From Dendrophyllia cribrosa (Eukaryota; Cnidaria; Anthozoa; Scleractinia; Dendrophylliidae): a stretch of 64,000 nucleotides of DNA. The DNA lies in assembly GCA_024195265.1 (NCBI GenBank), contig JAJLRJ010000005.1, forward strand, positions 45,102,587-45,166,586, read 5' to 3'. A program made the position numbers and the translations under genes. Of the stretch, positions 31,784 to 43,857 are shown piece after piece. Under the pieces are notes generated by a model. That model made no database searches. It was given only the letters and a program-made list of their open reading frames with translations, and was not told the origin of the DNA. How positions within the stretch are numbered: position 1 is the stretch's first letter; each line of letters begins with the position of its first letter.

Positions 31784-32038
31784 CGGTACGGCAAGCACAT
31801 GTAGAGCAAATTGACAGTGACAAAAAACAGTACACAGGCTTTTTGTAAGCAATTAATATTGGCCGAACAACTTTAAAGAATAGAGTTATCAAGATCGGGA
31901 ATCCAGTGAAGCCGTTTCTTTGTGTGTGCTCACAAAAGAAACAATTGTTGAAAAAGTCATTACTTCTGATTATTCCTAGTGGTTATGTAGGCGGGGTAGG
32001 TTTTTATGTTTCGGATTAAACAGAAAGAGTAGATCGGA

Positions 32039-33390
32039 GTGTTCAGGGACTTAGCAGGAGCCCCATGGACTTCTCTTTCGGTTTTATTTTTGATCAAAAT
32101 ATTCCTGTTATTATTTCTTCTGTTCTTTGAAGCCTTTGATGAAACCGAAAACGAAAAAATATATACATATATATACTTAAAGAACTCTCAGTTTCAATTG
32201 ACAATATTGTTTATACAGAGAAACGTTTTCAGTCTGACAGGCATGCCAAGAGAATTGTCGCTACGAAGGCAATTGGAAATTGTTTGTTTATTTCTAATAA
32301 TGATAACAACAATTCCAACGCCCTTTGAGAACCATGATGCACAGGAAGAGTTATTGAGGTTGTTGCTTCCTGGTCTCCTTTTGCTGGCAACAATGTTAGC
32401 CCCACCCAATATTGGTGAAGCGTTACCGATCATGCATCGTCTAGACCCAACTTTCCATGGCTTTGACTTCACCGGAAGAGACTTTTTTCAATGATAGAGA
32501 GTCAAAGATACTTGTTTTGGCTGAATACTGGTGAATTGCCTGAAACTTTGGCTGAAATTGCGGAAGATATATCTCACGATTTGTCTAGATGGAATAGAAA
32601 TGGTCATCCAAGACAAAGACGAAGGAGGTCTAAATTGAATTGCATTAATAAGGTATTGTTGACAATCATGTGGCTCAGAAAGTATCACTGTTTAAACACA
32701 CTGGCGCTGATGTTTGACGTAAGTCCACCAACTGTTTCGGCTACGATTCATCGAGTAATTCCAGCTTTATGGAGATATTTTCGGAATCAAGTAACCTGGC
32801 CTACCATGGGTGAATGGAATGCTTTCCGCGGAAATTGGCGTTCTTTTCCCGGTGCTGTTGGTTGCATTGATGGCACACCACATAAAATTTATCGCCCGGA
32901 GGCTGAGCCGCAAGCCGAATTTTATAGTGGTTATCGCTACTACCATCTTATGAACACCCAACTTATCGTTTATAACTTGGGAAATATAGTGTTTTTGCAG
33001 GCGGGTTTTCTAGGAGCTATGAATGATGCGGGGAACTTTAATATGATGGAAAGGACTGGGCCTGGAACACGTTATCATGATATGCCTGCCAACTTGGTCC
33101 TTTTAGCAGACAAAGGCTATGCAGACGTACCACCGCTTCTCACACCTTTTAGAGCTGCTCAAATTCGGCGCTTAGGAAGGCTCGATCGACAGCGAGCACG
33201 AAGTTTCAATCGACGACTATCCAAGTGTAGAATCATCATTGAACATACAATAAAATACATGAAAAGCTACCAAGCGGTTGGAAACATTTGGCGCCACCCC
33301 GCTGGTTTCAGCCCGTAGTGGTGGAGCTGTGCACTTTTCTCGCACAGAGACATGTAGTGCTTTTTGAAGAACTAAGTGACTAAACTGTGC
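32039..33390 (+). pseudogene. Harbinger 1 DDE nuclease with two frameshifts
   Basis: The main frame 32491-33318 has an HTH-like region (MFDVSPPTVSATIHRVI) and the DDE_Tnp_4 catalytic core: GCIDGT (Asp127 of this frame), LADKGY (Asp207) and IIEHT (Glu251). The N-terminal part lies in the upstream frame (from about ATG 32242, MPRELSLRR), which ends at TGA 32492-32494 overlapping the ATG of the next frame. One base too few, probably in the T6 run at about 32484, explains the break. A second break at the C4 run near 33296 moves the C-terminal tail (to about 33390) into another frame. All three catalytic residues are kept. The two lesions at homopolymers could be sequence errors. Confidence 0.8.
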
Positions 33391-33720
33391 GCAAAATATT
33401 TGTATGAAACAAAGTAGCCAAAAAATTAATTAACAAGAAAAATGATAACGAATAGATCGAACAGATCATATATTTAAATTAAAACTAGTTAGCGGTTGCC
33501 GATAATTTGTTCAAAATGGATTTTATTGTCAGCAATAGTCAATAAATCTTTAGTTCGAATATTTTTTATTCTGTTAAAATTATTTTAATGATTAAAATTA
33601 AATTTAATTTGATGAAATAAAGACTTTCACATCTTCGTCTGAAATTAGCATACTTAGTAGGTGATAGCCACTATTAGTAGGTCATTATCATATGGAGTGT
33701 GCTTATGCGAAACATCTTTA

Positions 33721-34642
33721 ATGTAGAAGAAACTTCATTGGGATTAGCTCTCTCCGTTATCGACATCTATCATGATGGATACTGAGAAAGCGTTAAGATT
33801 TTTAAACGCGCGATAAAACTTTTTAAACTTCTGTTGTCGGAACCGGGGTTTCTTTCTAAAATTACCCTAACATCCTCAAGTTGTCTTGTGAAAAATAAAA
33901 AAAAACAAGAAGAGTAATTTAAAAACTACATGGAACATTCTTATCGATCAAAACTAAATATTAACAAGGTCAACATTTGCAAAAATACTTAAAAGTTTTA
34001 TGTAACAGTAAACGGTTGCTATCGTTTTGTTGGAAACAGCAGATCACGAAAGGTTTGGCCAAGTCTACTCCAGAAATCAACTCAGAGAAGTTGTTTACGA
34101 GTCCAAGACCCAAAGCGTGTTCAAAAGGAGTGTCTCTATGAATGCTGACAAACAAAGATGTTTACTACAGCCGAACGCTAGATAATCCTTCAAATTAACT
34201 TTGAATTGCTCGTAAAAACAGTATATGTTTTTCGCAGCGAACCAGATAAAAGAATCCGTCGAACATGGCGTCATGCGACAGTTGAGTCATTTTAACTTGT
34301 ATAGTCAATAATTAAGTTCGAATAGCTAGTTATTAAAATTGTACACCATAGCCACGTCAGGATTAGAGTCGGTTGTAGCCCACCGAATACACCAAGTAAT
34401 TCAGCGCATTTAGTCGTATTTGGTGAATTTTAATTTTCATATAATCTGGAAGCTAAACTTCCAATTTATAGGTTTTTCACATATAGGACGTTTTCACCCG
34501 GACGTCACAAAAGATTTATCATTAGCTTCTATTACTTTCTTTTGCTCCGTTCACCAGCATGGCCGCTGCGCTTTTGCCTTTAAATTCTCAGGGAATGGTT
34601 GCAAACCACCTATTTAACATACAGTATATTTTAAAGTTATTT
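33721..34642. other. no gene recognised
   Basis: AT-rich spacer between Harbinger 1 and a family A MITE. The open frame at 34420-34617 has no recognisable domain. Confidence 0.35.
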
Positions 34643-34934
34643 AGAGCAGTTTTCATTTGAGTGTCGTAGAACCAAAACCAAAGTAATTACTCTGACCAAT
34701 CACAGCAGTCGTAAACAATCCAATGAACCAATCAGAGCTCGAAGCAATTACATGTAGCCGGCGCCAAGCGCGGGAAAATGTGTACAGGCAAGTCATGATT
34801 GGTTTTGGTTTTACTTGTGATTGGTCGAGAAAGTGGCGCGAGATGTTTTAGCCAATCATAAAGCGTAAAAGCGTAAAAATGCAAAACCAAAGCAATTGAG
34901 CAATTACTTTCGATACTCAGTTGAAAATCGCTCT
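34643..34934. repeat. CCAAT-rich MITE, family A, copy 4
   Basis: Ends AGAGCAGTTTTCATTTGAG and the inverted ...GAAAATCGCTCT. Six CCAAT/ATTGG cores and the GGCGCCAAGCGCGGGAAAA block are conserved. It is about 25 kb from the other copies. Confidence 0.88.
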
Positions 34935-36890
34935 ATTTCAACGACCTTTACTTTACTCCACGAAAAAAGAGCTGGTACACAGCATGGTAAATCTCTTACA
35001 AATTATACGATCTAGTCTATTGTATGCCACTCCTCCAAAGTCTTGTACCCAGCCTTATACTCGTCATTTTGTCTCAATCAAATGTCTTGGAAGTTTGAAA
35101 CTTTAAAGGGACACTGTCCGCCGAAGTGAGCAAAGTTTCGCTCAGCTTATTTCCACGTCATATCGCCAAAAGCCACCAAATATACAACTTAATTAGTTGG
35201 ATAAAAAATTATATAGAGCAAAACAAAAGCAGTTGTTTGGAGATAAAGTGCAGGATTGCAAGGATTGAAGTAGATTAGAGTTCATGAAATTTGATTTATT
35301 GACCGCCTGTCAATAAATTAAACTTACCATTCTTGTGAAATTTTGACTTAGTTTTCTAGCCTTTATTTTGTTTGTTTAGTTCATATTTCTTTGCCGCTTC
35401 ATCGCTTTTAGCGATGGTTTCTTCCAATTTCAAGATAGTAAATTAAGATGAAGCCAAGCTCCTGGCCATAATCATGAAAACACGATAGTGTTCCTATAAA
35501 TCACTGTTTGAATGAACCAAGGTTTCGCAAGAAGACGTGACTCAACTGACGTGGTGACATTCCTTGGACTTGCTCGCAAGTCGCGAAACTTTGCCTAGAC
35601 AAACATTCCCGTGCGCGCGCGAATGTACAACGAAACACCGATTTTGTTTTGAAATGAGTGACCATATCACCAAAACAAATATTTCAATTATGCGACGTTC
35701 AACGTCGTTTCGTTCCTAAAATCGAGCCTCTGGCTTCTTCGGCGTGCGTGCAACTTGGAACATTTTTTTGCAAGACAACTTATTACTCGTTGCGTGTAAA
35801 CAAGCCTTAATTAATGGACGAAAATCGAGGTGGTAGGTATCTTTCTAAATGGTTCAGTATTTATTGCTTATGACAACTACCGAGCCAGCCAAAACCGAGA
35901 ACGAAATGTGTGAATTGAATACCGCAAACGGTCAACTTTTTTTGTTTTTGTTATAACTCTGAGAAAAAGAAAATACTAACTGTTGAAACTGTTTCACTCT
36001 CTCTCTCGTGTTTAAAATATAAATCTCGAGGCTTAACTGCAGAATATATACCCGGCCACTCGAGAACACTTCTGGAAACAGTGCGTACGTAGCCGTATAT
36101 TCACATTCATAAACTACATTCTAAACAATTTCTCTTTATTCCTGTTTTCTAACGCGCAAACATCGTGAATTCGGTAAGCGAGGCCGATTTCCCTTTCGGG
36201 AAATTGGGGTTATAGATGTATCATAAAGAAAAGCATCTTTTATGCTCATTTTTTCAAGGCCAGCCCATTGATAAAGTACATGCTATCTTTTAAGCCTGAA
36301 GGCCGATTGAGTTTTCTTAAAGGATTTCTGTCGAATGAACTTAATGTTAATTTCACCGAAGTTTACAACAAATGATTTTTGAAGGTTTTTTTATCAGTGA
36401 ACCAAAGTCCAAAAATAACCCGCCCCGCAGCGATTTTTATAGATTTAGTAACTAGAGTATCTATTTAAACTAGCCGCGTAGTTTGAGTTCTAGAATCGGC
36501 GTACTTTTGGAAAAATTCAAGAAAAGGTATTGCTAGATTTACTCTTCAACTAAAATAGCTGAAACAGAATCAACTGTACAGTTGATGTAACGAAATGCCA
36601 CATGCATAAATGTAAACTAGAATAAAGGTTTTACATCTGGTGAAAGTCTTGATTTGTAGAGTATTAATGGTTGGAGAAACGATGTCTTACATTTTGCACT
36701 TTTTAAAGAAGTTCTGTGGTCGAAATTGGGTTTAGTGGCACCCATCCCCCCAGAAGACCTACTTGCATGCAAAATATGAAGGGGGGTCAAAAATTTTCAT
36801 TTCCCACTTTTCTCGATTCTTACAGAGAACTGCTCTTAATGAGGACAATAGAACACAGACCAACTCAGACAACCAGAGTGGAAGCAACCC
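34935..36890. other. no gene recognised
   Basis: AT-rich. A stretch near 35745-35815 resembles the TGCAACTTG...GCAAGACAACTT repeat of 8300-8678. No exon chain or domain seen. Confidence 0.35.
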
Positions 36891-37051
36891 AATAGTCCAA
36901 TTTCGATATACTAAAATTCAAATTGAAACAAAAGACATCACTACGAGGCTTAGGGGAATAATAGTAGGGATTTATGTGGTTTAATCCCCCAAGTCTCGTA
37001 GTGATGTCTTTTGTTTCAAGTTGAATTTTAATATATCGAAATTGGGCTATT
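36891..37051. repeat. MITE family C, copy 2
   Basis: Same element as 18173-18335, with AATAGTCCAATTTCGATATA inverted to 37051. The arms match for about 70 bp, including AAAAGACATCACTACGAGGC. It is followed directly by a poly(G) run (about 37055-37077). Confidence 0.88.
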
Positions 37052-37077
37052 GCAGGGGGGGGGGGGGGGGGGGGGGA

Positions 37078-38645
37078 AGGGGGTGGTTGGGTAGATTTTA
37101 TTTTTTTTTAATCATTTTTGTACAAATAAAGTCAATAAACACTTTCACAATGACAAATATGTGTTTCTGCCTGTGAACCAGATGTCTATATGGCCTATTA
37201 CCATTCTTTTACCTGATATCTCTGTAATGTGCAAGACAAGTGTCCCAAACATATTTGATTCCAATACTTTTTGACTCTTCAGTAAGTCCTTTGTAGAACC
37301 CTGTCATGACTATGTCAATAATAACTAAGGATGTTAGTGCAACTGAAAAAGTTGCTGAAAATTAAGACAATGTTACACTCTGCAACTTGTCATTGGAAGA
37401 CAAAATACAGAGTGCAACATTAGCTGCCTTTAGAAAGCACTGAAAATTTCAGCCACATCGGGCAATTGACACTATTACTGAGTACAAAGCTGCCCTAAAA
37501 TGTTCAAAATAAGTAGGACTTGTATGGAAAGACATGAAAGCCTCGCTGTCTACTCTAGCCACACAATTCCTTCTTACTTTCAACATTTTAAAGCATCAAG
37601 TTCTCAGTAATGTTCTCAATTGCATAGCTAAAATCTTAAGTGATTTCTAACTTTTATCTGCTCTTTCAGTTAATGCTAGCATCCTTGAATATGATTAACA
37701 TGGACATGACAGGGTCCTGCCAAGGACTTTTCAATGCAGTGTTACACCGGGCAACATTTTATGTAATTCGTCTGACACGTCGCATGAAAAATTTTCACAT
37801 TTCTTTCACTGCTGCGATCATTATGAAAAGTAGAATAGAGTTCTACTTCACGTAACGACTGCGGAAAAACTTATGTTACAATTTTAATATTGCAAGATAA
37901 GTTGCAGAAAAGGTTGCCTGTTGTAACATCGCCTTAGCCTCATAGTTCATTCCATAACCATTTTTGTAGCTGACTGAACACGGAAAAGTCTTGTTCTTCT
38001 TAGCCTGAACTAATGAAAGCGAGTTAATGTTTGCTTAACATCGAAAAGCCTGCGCCTGTTTTTATGTTTTGCCTAATGCTGTCCAACTCTCGTCCCCAGA
38101 GCCGCTTGACCCTCTTAACCGCTGGAGCCTGAGTACGAGGGTCAAGGGAACTCTACTCGCAATGCCATATGGGTATAAACTTTCGCGAGTGTTTTGGCCG
38201 CGAAAAATTTGAACGAGATTTTCTTCGAAAATTACTCCAAAACAGGTCAGTTTACATTGTAAAACTTTTAAAAAGGTGTAAGTAATGTTCTAGTTAGTTT
38301 TTATATTTCATTTTTTAGTTTGAACGATCGTTGGTTGTTTAGTTTTGAGGTGTTATGCGTTCGCCGTGACTCCACGTGCAAAATGGCATTATCGTACTGT
38401 TATCGTTTGCGGTCCTTTGCAGATTTTACTTCTATTTCTATATATTTTGGGACCGAAGGTCTTTACAGATCCGATATGCTGTGTTTTCTTTACGCATGGT
38501 TTTGTCCATGCGTTTGAATGTTAACATTGGCTTGTCCATGTACATTTTTCTTTGTGAGACACCATTGTGACATTTTGGGACTCCTTGTTCCCCGTCACAC
38601 GTGATGTGGCACTCGTGATTCGGGTAACAAGTTAGTTCCAAGGTC
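37078..38645. other. no gene; repeat fragments
   Basis: Contains dispersed pieces of the TGCAACTT/GTTACA repeat (37370-37440, 37740-37930) and a fragment of the 17521 MITE family at 38093-38150 (CGTCCCCAGAGC, CCTCTTAACCG, GAGTACGAGG). No coding exon recognised. Confidence 0.4.
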
Positions 38646-39937
38646 CAGTACCTGTCAAAGGTAAGTTGACAGTCTCGACTCAAAACTCGATCCTCGATCC
38701 TCGGATGTTTTTCGAGTTTCGAGTATTGAGTTTCGAGACACTCAAAGTTTTTTTCGAGAATCTCGAAAGGGGATTTTGAGAAAACGATTAATTTCTCGAA
38801 GACAGAACAATGACGATTTCACACGGCCGCTTTTGTTTCGCGTGGCCTTTGTTTTGTTATCACACTGCTGTGAGCTTCGGAACCTCCAGCAAAAAAAAAC
38901 TTGAAAAAAGCTATCACCGGCCTGCGAGAGAGAGTGGCAATTTCACGGTTCCTGTTCCGCTACCAAGTACCAGAGGTTTATTTTTTTTAGTGAAAACCCA
39001 AGAATGCGAGAAGCGAACACATCTGTTGTTGTCAAATAATCTGCAATGCGTAGCATTCTGTAATATAAACCTAGAATTTTCTCGGCGGATTAGAAAATCA
39101 TGAATTAAACAAAGTTTATGATAGCAGAATCGGTACGAATAGCGAGGGTTTATAATGCTAAATAACACAAGTTAATGTTCTTTTCTGCTGCGACTTGATT
39201 TTGCATCGCATGCCGTCAAAAATATTAAACTTCGGCAGTGGCGTGAATTGGCATACCATTTATAATACCGTCAAAAAAACAACTCTGATTTTGGACAGGA
39301 AAATGTCATGCTTTCAAAACTAAAATTGGAAGTCTTCAATGAGACCAATATTAAAAATTAAAGCTTGTGGCGAATGTAAAAGATTAAATTAAGTTAATTT
39401 GCAAACTTTGACACTGCAATCAAAGAGTACTAAATTTGCATACAGTAGTGCGGGCATGCATGGCCTTTGTAACTTGAAATCCGCAAACAGCGCGTAACGC
39501 AATGATGTTTTAGATAAATACATTTTGCGAAGTTTCGCGGCCACGCATATTTATCATTAGCAAATATATCTTCTGTTTTTAAACGTCTAACTCCAGCTCT
39601 AACTCTCAAACGTATAGATAATTGAGTCATCATGTTAAAGTCCAAACTTTAAACATTTAAAAGGAAGCTTGCGAAAGAGAGAGCTCTGAAATGAAAACAA
39701 TGCCGTCGCTCTTCGGTATGCTGTAAAATCGTGTGAGTTCCTTGGAACAAAGAGAAGTGCTGCCTTTTGTTTGTCTTCTAAAGAATTAATTGAGCGGCAA
39801 GCTTTTTGTTTTCTTGTCTTGAAACTTGAGGCACTCGACTCGAAACTCGAAGTTTGCGACTCGAAACACTTGTTTCGAGTTTCAAGAATTGAGTATCGAG
39901 TTTTGAGTAACTGTCAACTTACCTTTGACCAGTACTG
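38646..39937. mobile_element. 1.3-kb non-autonomous TIR element with CTCGA-rich ends
   Basis: CAGTACCTGTCAAAGGTAAG (38646 on) matches the reverse complement of the sequence ending at 39937 over about 30 bp. Inside each end lie runs of ACTCGA, TTTCGAG and TCGAAAC, themselves partly palindromic (38676-38770; 39830-39910). The interior has no transposase and no open frame with a known domain. Confidence 0.7.
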
Positions 39938-40595
39938 TACAGAACCTGATGTGGTGAACGGGTTTTTGTGTAATCTATTTTCACCTGCTTTCTTGCATTT
40001 GTCTTTAGCTCGCTACACCAGGCTGACGAGCTCCAATAAGAGTGAAAGAGCTGTCTGCGGTTGCTACCCTGCTTTATTGGTTTCTGTTGTATTGGTGTCT
40101 TACAAAGTTACTTTTTACTCATGCGCGAAGCAGCATGAGGTAAGGTTTCGGCTTCGTTTTTCTTGTTTTTATTTTTTGTGTCACGATTTTGCATGCAAAT
40201 TTATGCACGCATATTTTAAATTGTGCCCTTTCCGGTTCATAGCTTTGCCATTTACACTTCCTGTTTAGTGACTTCCGGTAAAACAGCCTTACTTAAGTGT
40301 CACAACAGCGTCTCCTACAACCCTACTTACATTACTAATGTTAACGTTTGGTATATATAAGACTTAGAAGAATCACTGGCTTCATTGTGGTACAGCCTTC
40401 ATTTCCAAAACATTCAATAGTAAACAACGTGGTTTGCAGGAATGATGACTGAATGAAAGGAGTAACTCTTATCCATGTTGGACATATTCTTATCATGTTT
40501 GATATATATCATAAAACTTTCTTACGCATGCGCATGAGTATAGGCTGCTTGCGGCCCCTTGTTTTACATAGTCAGATCAACCTTGCAGTTTATTG
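39938..40595. other. no gene recognised
   Basis: AT-rich. The frame that runs to 40268 starts inside the TIR element and shows no domain. Confidence 0.35.
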
Positions 40596-41606
40596 TTAAA
40601 GGGCCCCTCAACCAGTGTGCATTGTGGTAATATGTTATTGTTATCATCCGGAGACGTGATATCTTTTCATGGTACAAATGACACAATTCATGTGGATCTT
40701 CAGTTGAGTTTTCTGTGCTTTCAGTCACTGTCTAAAAGAAAACTCCCTGGACGTTTAACATGGCATCTTGGCTTGAATGAAGTAGTGGTATAAACAACTG
40801 AGTCACTAGACTGTCAAAATTGCCAACAGAGGAATTACTCATGTAAACATTGAGCTCCACGCAGCTATAAACTGTATAAAGCGAAGCGAATGGATGCTAA
40901 AATCACAGCCTTGACCGAGACAAACATCAACTCTCTCACTTCAAGTTGAATAGCTTCCTTTTTAAGCTACAACTCTCTCTACTAAGCTGGGATCTACAAA
41001 CTTGAAATCCTACAATGACAAAAACTATAAAAATAGCTGGGCCCAGCAAGACAAAAATAACTGGATTCATGCCAACATTCACAGCCAACATATCATCAGA
41101 TATCATTTTAAATCCTGTCATTCCAGAGAGAAAAGCTAGAGAAGTTTAACCGTTTCCTAAATAAAACCAACATGCCAATAATGGTGTAATACAACACACC
41201 AACTGCCAGGCAAAAAAGAACGAAAAGAGGTCAAATTCTACAACAGCAAACACCACGGGGAAACAACAGACAGACTTGACCTCTAGTCTGTCGCACGTCA
41301 CCGGCATTTGAAAGTCAACACTAAAATGCTTTAATACACACTAACAGAATGTGGCGTTCAACACAATAATGGCCGTAAATGGCAAAATTATAGCTTGTCA
41401 CGAAAAATCCTTTTGAGTATGCCACCTTTTTATCAAATAAACCATAAATACTAAATCCTTTCAAAACACTCGAAAGGTGGACAGAATCGACTGATCAATA
41501 AGCTTTTCCCTTCAACCTCGCGAGATATAAATTTCTGTGGCACAGAAAATGGCCACCAATAGGTATTTTGGCACAGAATGCACATTGGTTGAGAGGGGCC
41601 CTTTAA
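40596..41606. mobile_element. 1.0-kb non-autonomous TIR element
   Basis: TTAAAGGGCCCCTCAACCAG (40596 on) is inverted as GGTTGAGAGGGGCCCTTTAA ending at 41606. The ~32-bp TIR has two extra bases on one side and continues over TGTGCATT. No transposase frame. Confidence 0.75.
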
Positions 41607-41872
41607 GCTTATGTTTGTTAATTTTTTTTGGCTGATTAGATCTTCCATAGATCCTACATATCATGTAGCTATGAATATATGGCTTTCTCAGACCATAAAT
41701 GTACGTGCAGGTCATATATTCTAAATATTAAATCTTTCTTAAATATTGAGGTGAGAAAACAGCAGTCAGCTCAGCGCAAGACTTTTCGTTCATTCAATCC
41801 ATATGATTTTGTTCGGGCTCTTCACTGTGTGATAAAAAAGCAAAGCTGATTAACGGTATTGAATTAATGACT

Positions 41873-43375
41873 ATCCAATATTTCGAAAGGCACAGACTTT
41901 CTTCTTCAGGGTCTTACAGATAATAACTCGTAAGGCAAAAAAATGTTACAGTATGAAATTTGAAAGGGGCAGGGATTAAATATGATACCATAACAGTAAA
42001 ATAAATGTACATGTAAATAACTGTAAATAACAAAGCAATAGAAAATAAGAAAAACATGCAACACAACACGACTTTTACACTCCGCACTAATGAACATAAA
42101 TCTTATCTTAATAAACATGGATATAATCTGTCTGAAATAAAATGCATTCAGAACTTCACACTTCTATTACAACTAAAGACACTTCTGAAACTAACCAACC
42201 CAAATGAGTACCCCTTGTTATCACCTATAATCCAGCTCTTCACTCTATATCATCCATTTTTCACAAGCACCTCAACATCTTGTCTTCATCTCCCTGCTGT
42301 ACTAACATTTACAAAACTCCACGCATTGTTGCTTTCCGATGAACTAACAATCTTAGTACCATATTTTCTTGATTGAACGCCGGACCCTGAATAAATGCCG
42401 GGTATAATAGAGGAAGTTGTAACTAAGCCCCTCAAACATTTATTTGAGGTATAATAAACTTAATATTTAAGGGCAAGGTACACGGCTGCCAAGAAAAACG
42501 AATAATAAACCGTTTCTTAAAAAATGGCAGGCGCGAAAAAACTGCTGATTCAAAGAGATGCCTGGTCCACCAGGCCAAGTTTGAAATAAACGCGGGGGGC
42601 GTTTGATTGTGAAAATATGGTAATTTATTAGTAAGTTCCAAACTACATGTTATTCTTGAATCACAAAATAACCAACCCTGTGGTTCTTTTCAATGTTACA
42701 GCAACTATTTGACATGCAACTACATCATGGATGGACTTACCAATTATACATTTCATTCTACCAGTGAAACAAGACATATCAATCATTACATAGACTGCAA
42801 CTCTAAAAACGTCATTTACATGGTACAATGCAATCGTTGTCACAAACAATACACTGTAAATAGGAGAAAACAAACGACAACTTAAAGACTGCTTCAATGG
42901 ACATCGTAGACCAGTTGACAAAAAAACTTACATCTCAAAACCTACTGCAGTCTCGGGAAAATTTTCTTTCTAACGACCATACCACTTCTAACATGCAACT
43001 AATTTCTCTCGAACTTGTTAGAACTAGTTGTGACAGTGTACGAAAAGCAAGAGAAGCATATCTATTGAGAGAGGTCAGACCCTTGAACCTTTAGGTTTAA
43101 ATTAGAAGAGATGAAACATGACATCTTTTCTTTTCCATTACTTACATGTATATATACTATGGTGTCATGTTGCATGTTTTTTTATTTTCTATTGCTTTGT
43201 TATTTTCCGTTATTTACATTTACTTTGGTACTTCAGTTTATGCTGTTATGGTATATTAATTGTAATCTCCTGCCTCCTTTCAAACTTCAAACTGTAATGT
43301 TTTTTGCCTTACGAGTTCTTATCTGTAAGACCCCGAAGAAGAATGGCTGTGCTTTTTGAAATATTGGATATTTTA
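41873..43375. mobile_element. Penelope-like retroelement remnant with inverted flanks
   Basis: Sequence at 41873-42065 (AATATTTCGAAAGGCACAG, TTCTTCAGGGTCTTACAG, then ACATGTAAATAACTG) reappears inverted at about 43165-43375. Between them a GIY-YIG-like endonuclease remnant is on the + strand (42690-43095). Penelope-like elements carry a reverse transcriptase plus GIY-YIG domain and often have partial or inverted terminal repeats. The reverse transcriptase is missing here. The middle (42370-42660) is unrelated-looking AT-rich sequence. Confidence 0.6.
42690..43095 (+). pseudogene. Penelope-like GIY-YIG endonuclease fragment
   Basis: Translation in shifting frames gives NVIYMVQCNRCHKQY, then, after a break, DHTTSNMQLISLEL, DSVRKAREAYLL and LEPLGLN-like ends, in the order seen in the C-terminal GIY-YIG domain of Penelope-like elements. 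The second half of the GIY-YIG signature is degraded (YTV). At least two frameshifts and internal stops are present. It would have nicked the target DNA. Identification is from remembered family motifs. Confidence 0.6.
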
Positions 43376-43857
43376 CAAATATAGTCATTTCTGTACCATT
43401 AATCAGCTTTGCTTTTTTTTCAAACTGTTTAATTATTTTACAGCTGATTAGATCCTTTACTGCAGGATCCAGTGCTGCTATTTTGTTACAGTGGTCTTTG
43501 CAAATACAGTAATAACTGTGTGCATTTTGCTTTCAATTTTTATTAAGGGAGCGGAAGCTGGGAACTAACACCGAATTCAAAGATGGGACGCTGCCGCCAT
43601 ATGGTTCTGTTTCTCCCATGTTTCATCTATTTTCAAAGGTTTGTAGCGATTAATTTGTATGGTTTTTAGCGTAGATTATTTGAGTTTTAGGAACCATCTT
43701 TTGCTGATGTTTAAATAGTGGCAAATGCATTTGTTTTGTTTCAGTTTAGAATTCAGTGTCTTGATGCACTGAAGCGGTCTGAAAATGTTATTTTAAAAGT
43801 AAGCTTAAGGACGTTTGCGCTAATTGTTTACTCGGCACACAATTCATGTCGCAACGC
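43376..43857. other. no gene recognised
   Basis: AT-rich. It contains CTGATTAGATCC (near 43443), a motif shared with positions near 18480 and 41632. Confidence 0.3.

Larger units (their letters stand above)
30586..33720. mobile_element. PIF/Harbinger DNA transposon 1
   Basis: Terminal inverted repeats of about 80 bp lie at 30589-30669 and 33638-33718 (AGATGTTTCGCATAAGCACA at the tips), with three or four differences. TTA flanks both sides, the usual Harbinger target duplication; the exact cut is ambiguous by one base. Inside are two divergently transcribed genes: a Myb/SANT-like protein (-) and a DDE nuclease (+). The total of 3.13 kb is normal for the family. Single-base frameshifts in the nuclease suggest it is dead or misassembled. 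Confidence 0.92.

Noticed and set aside
37055..37077. Poly(G) run as a G-quadruplex element
   Set aside because: It is a plain homopolymer beside a MITE; its length is probably unstable and no loops are present.
42056..42376. 106-codon open frame in the Penelope-like element
   Set aside because: Starts in the inverted flank, is low in complexity and shows no reverse transcriptase or endonuclease motif.
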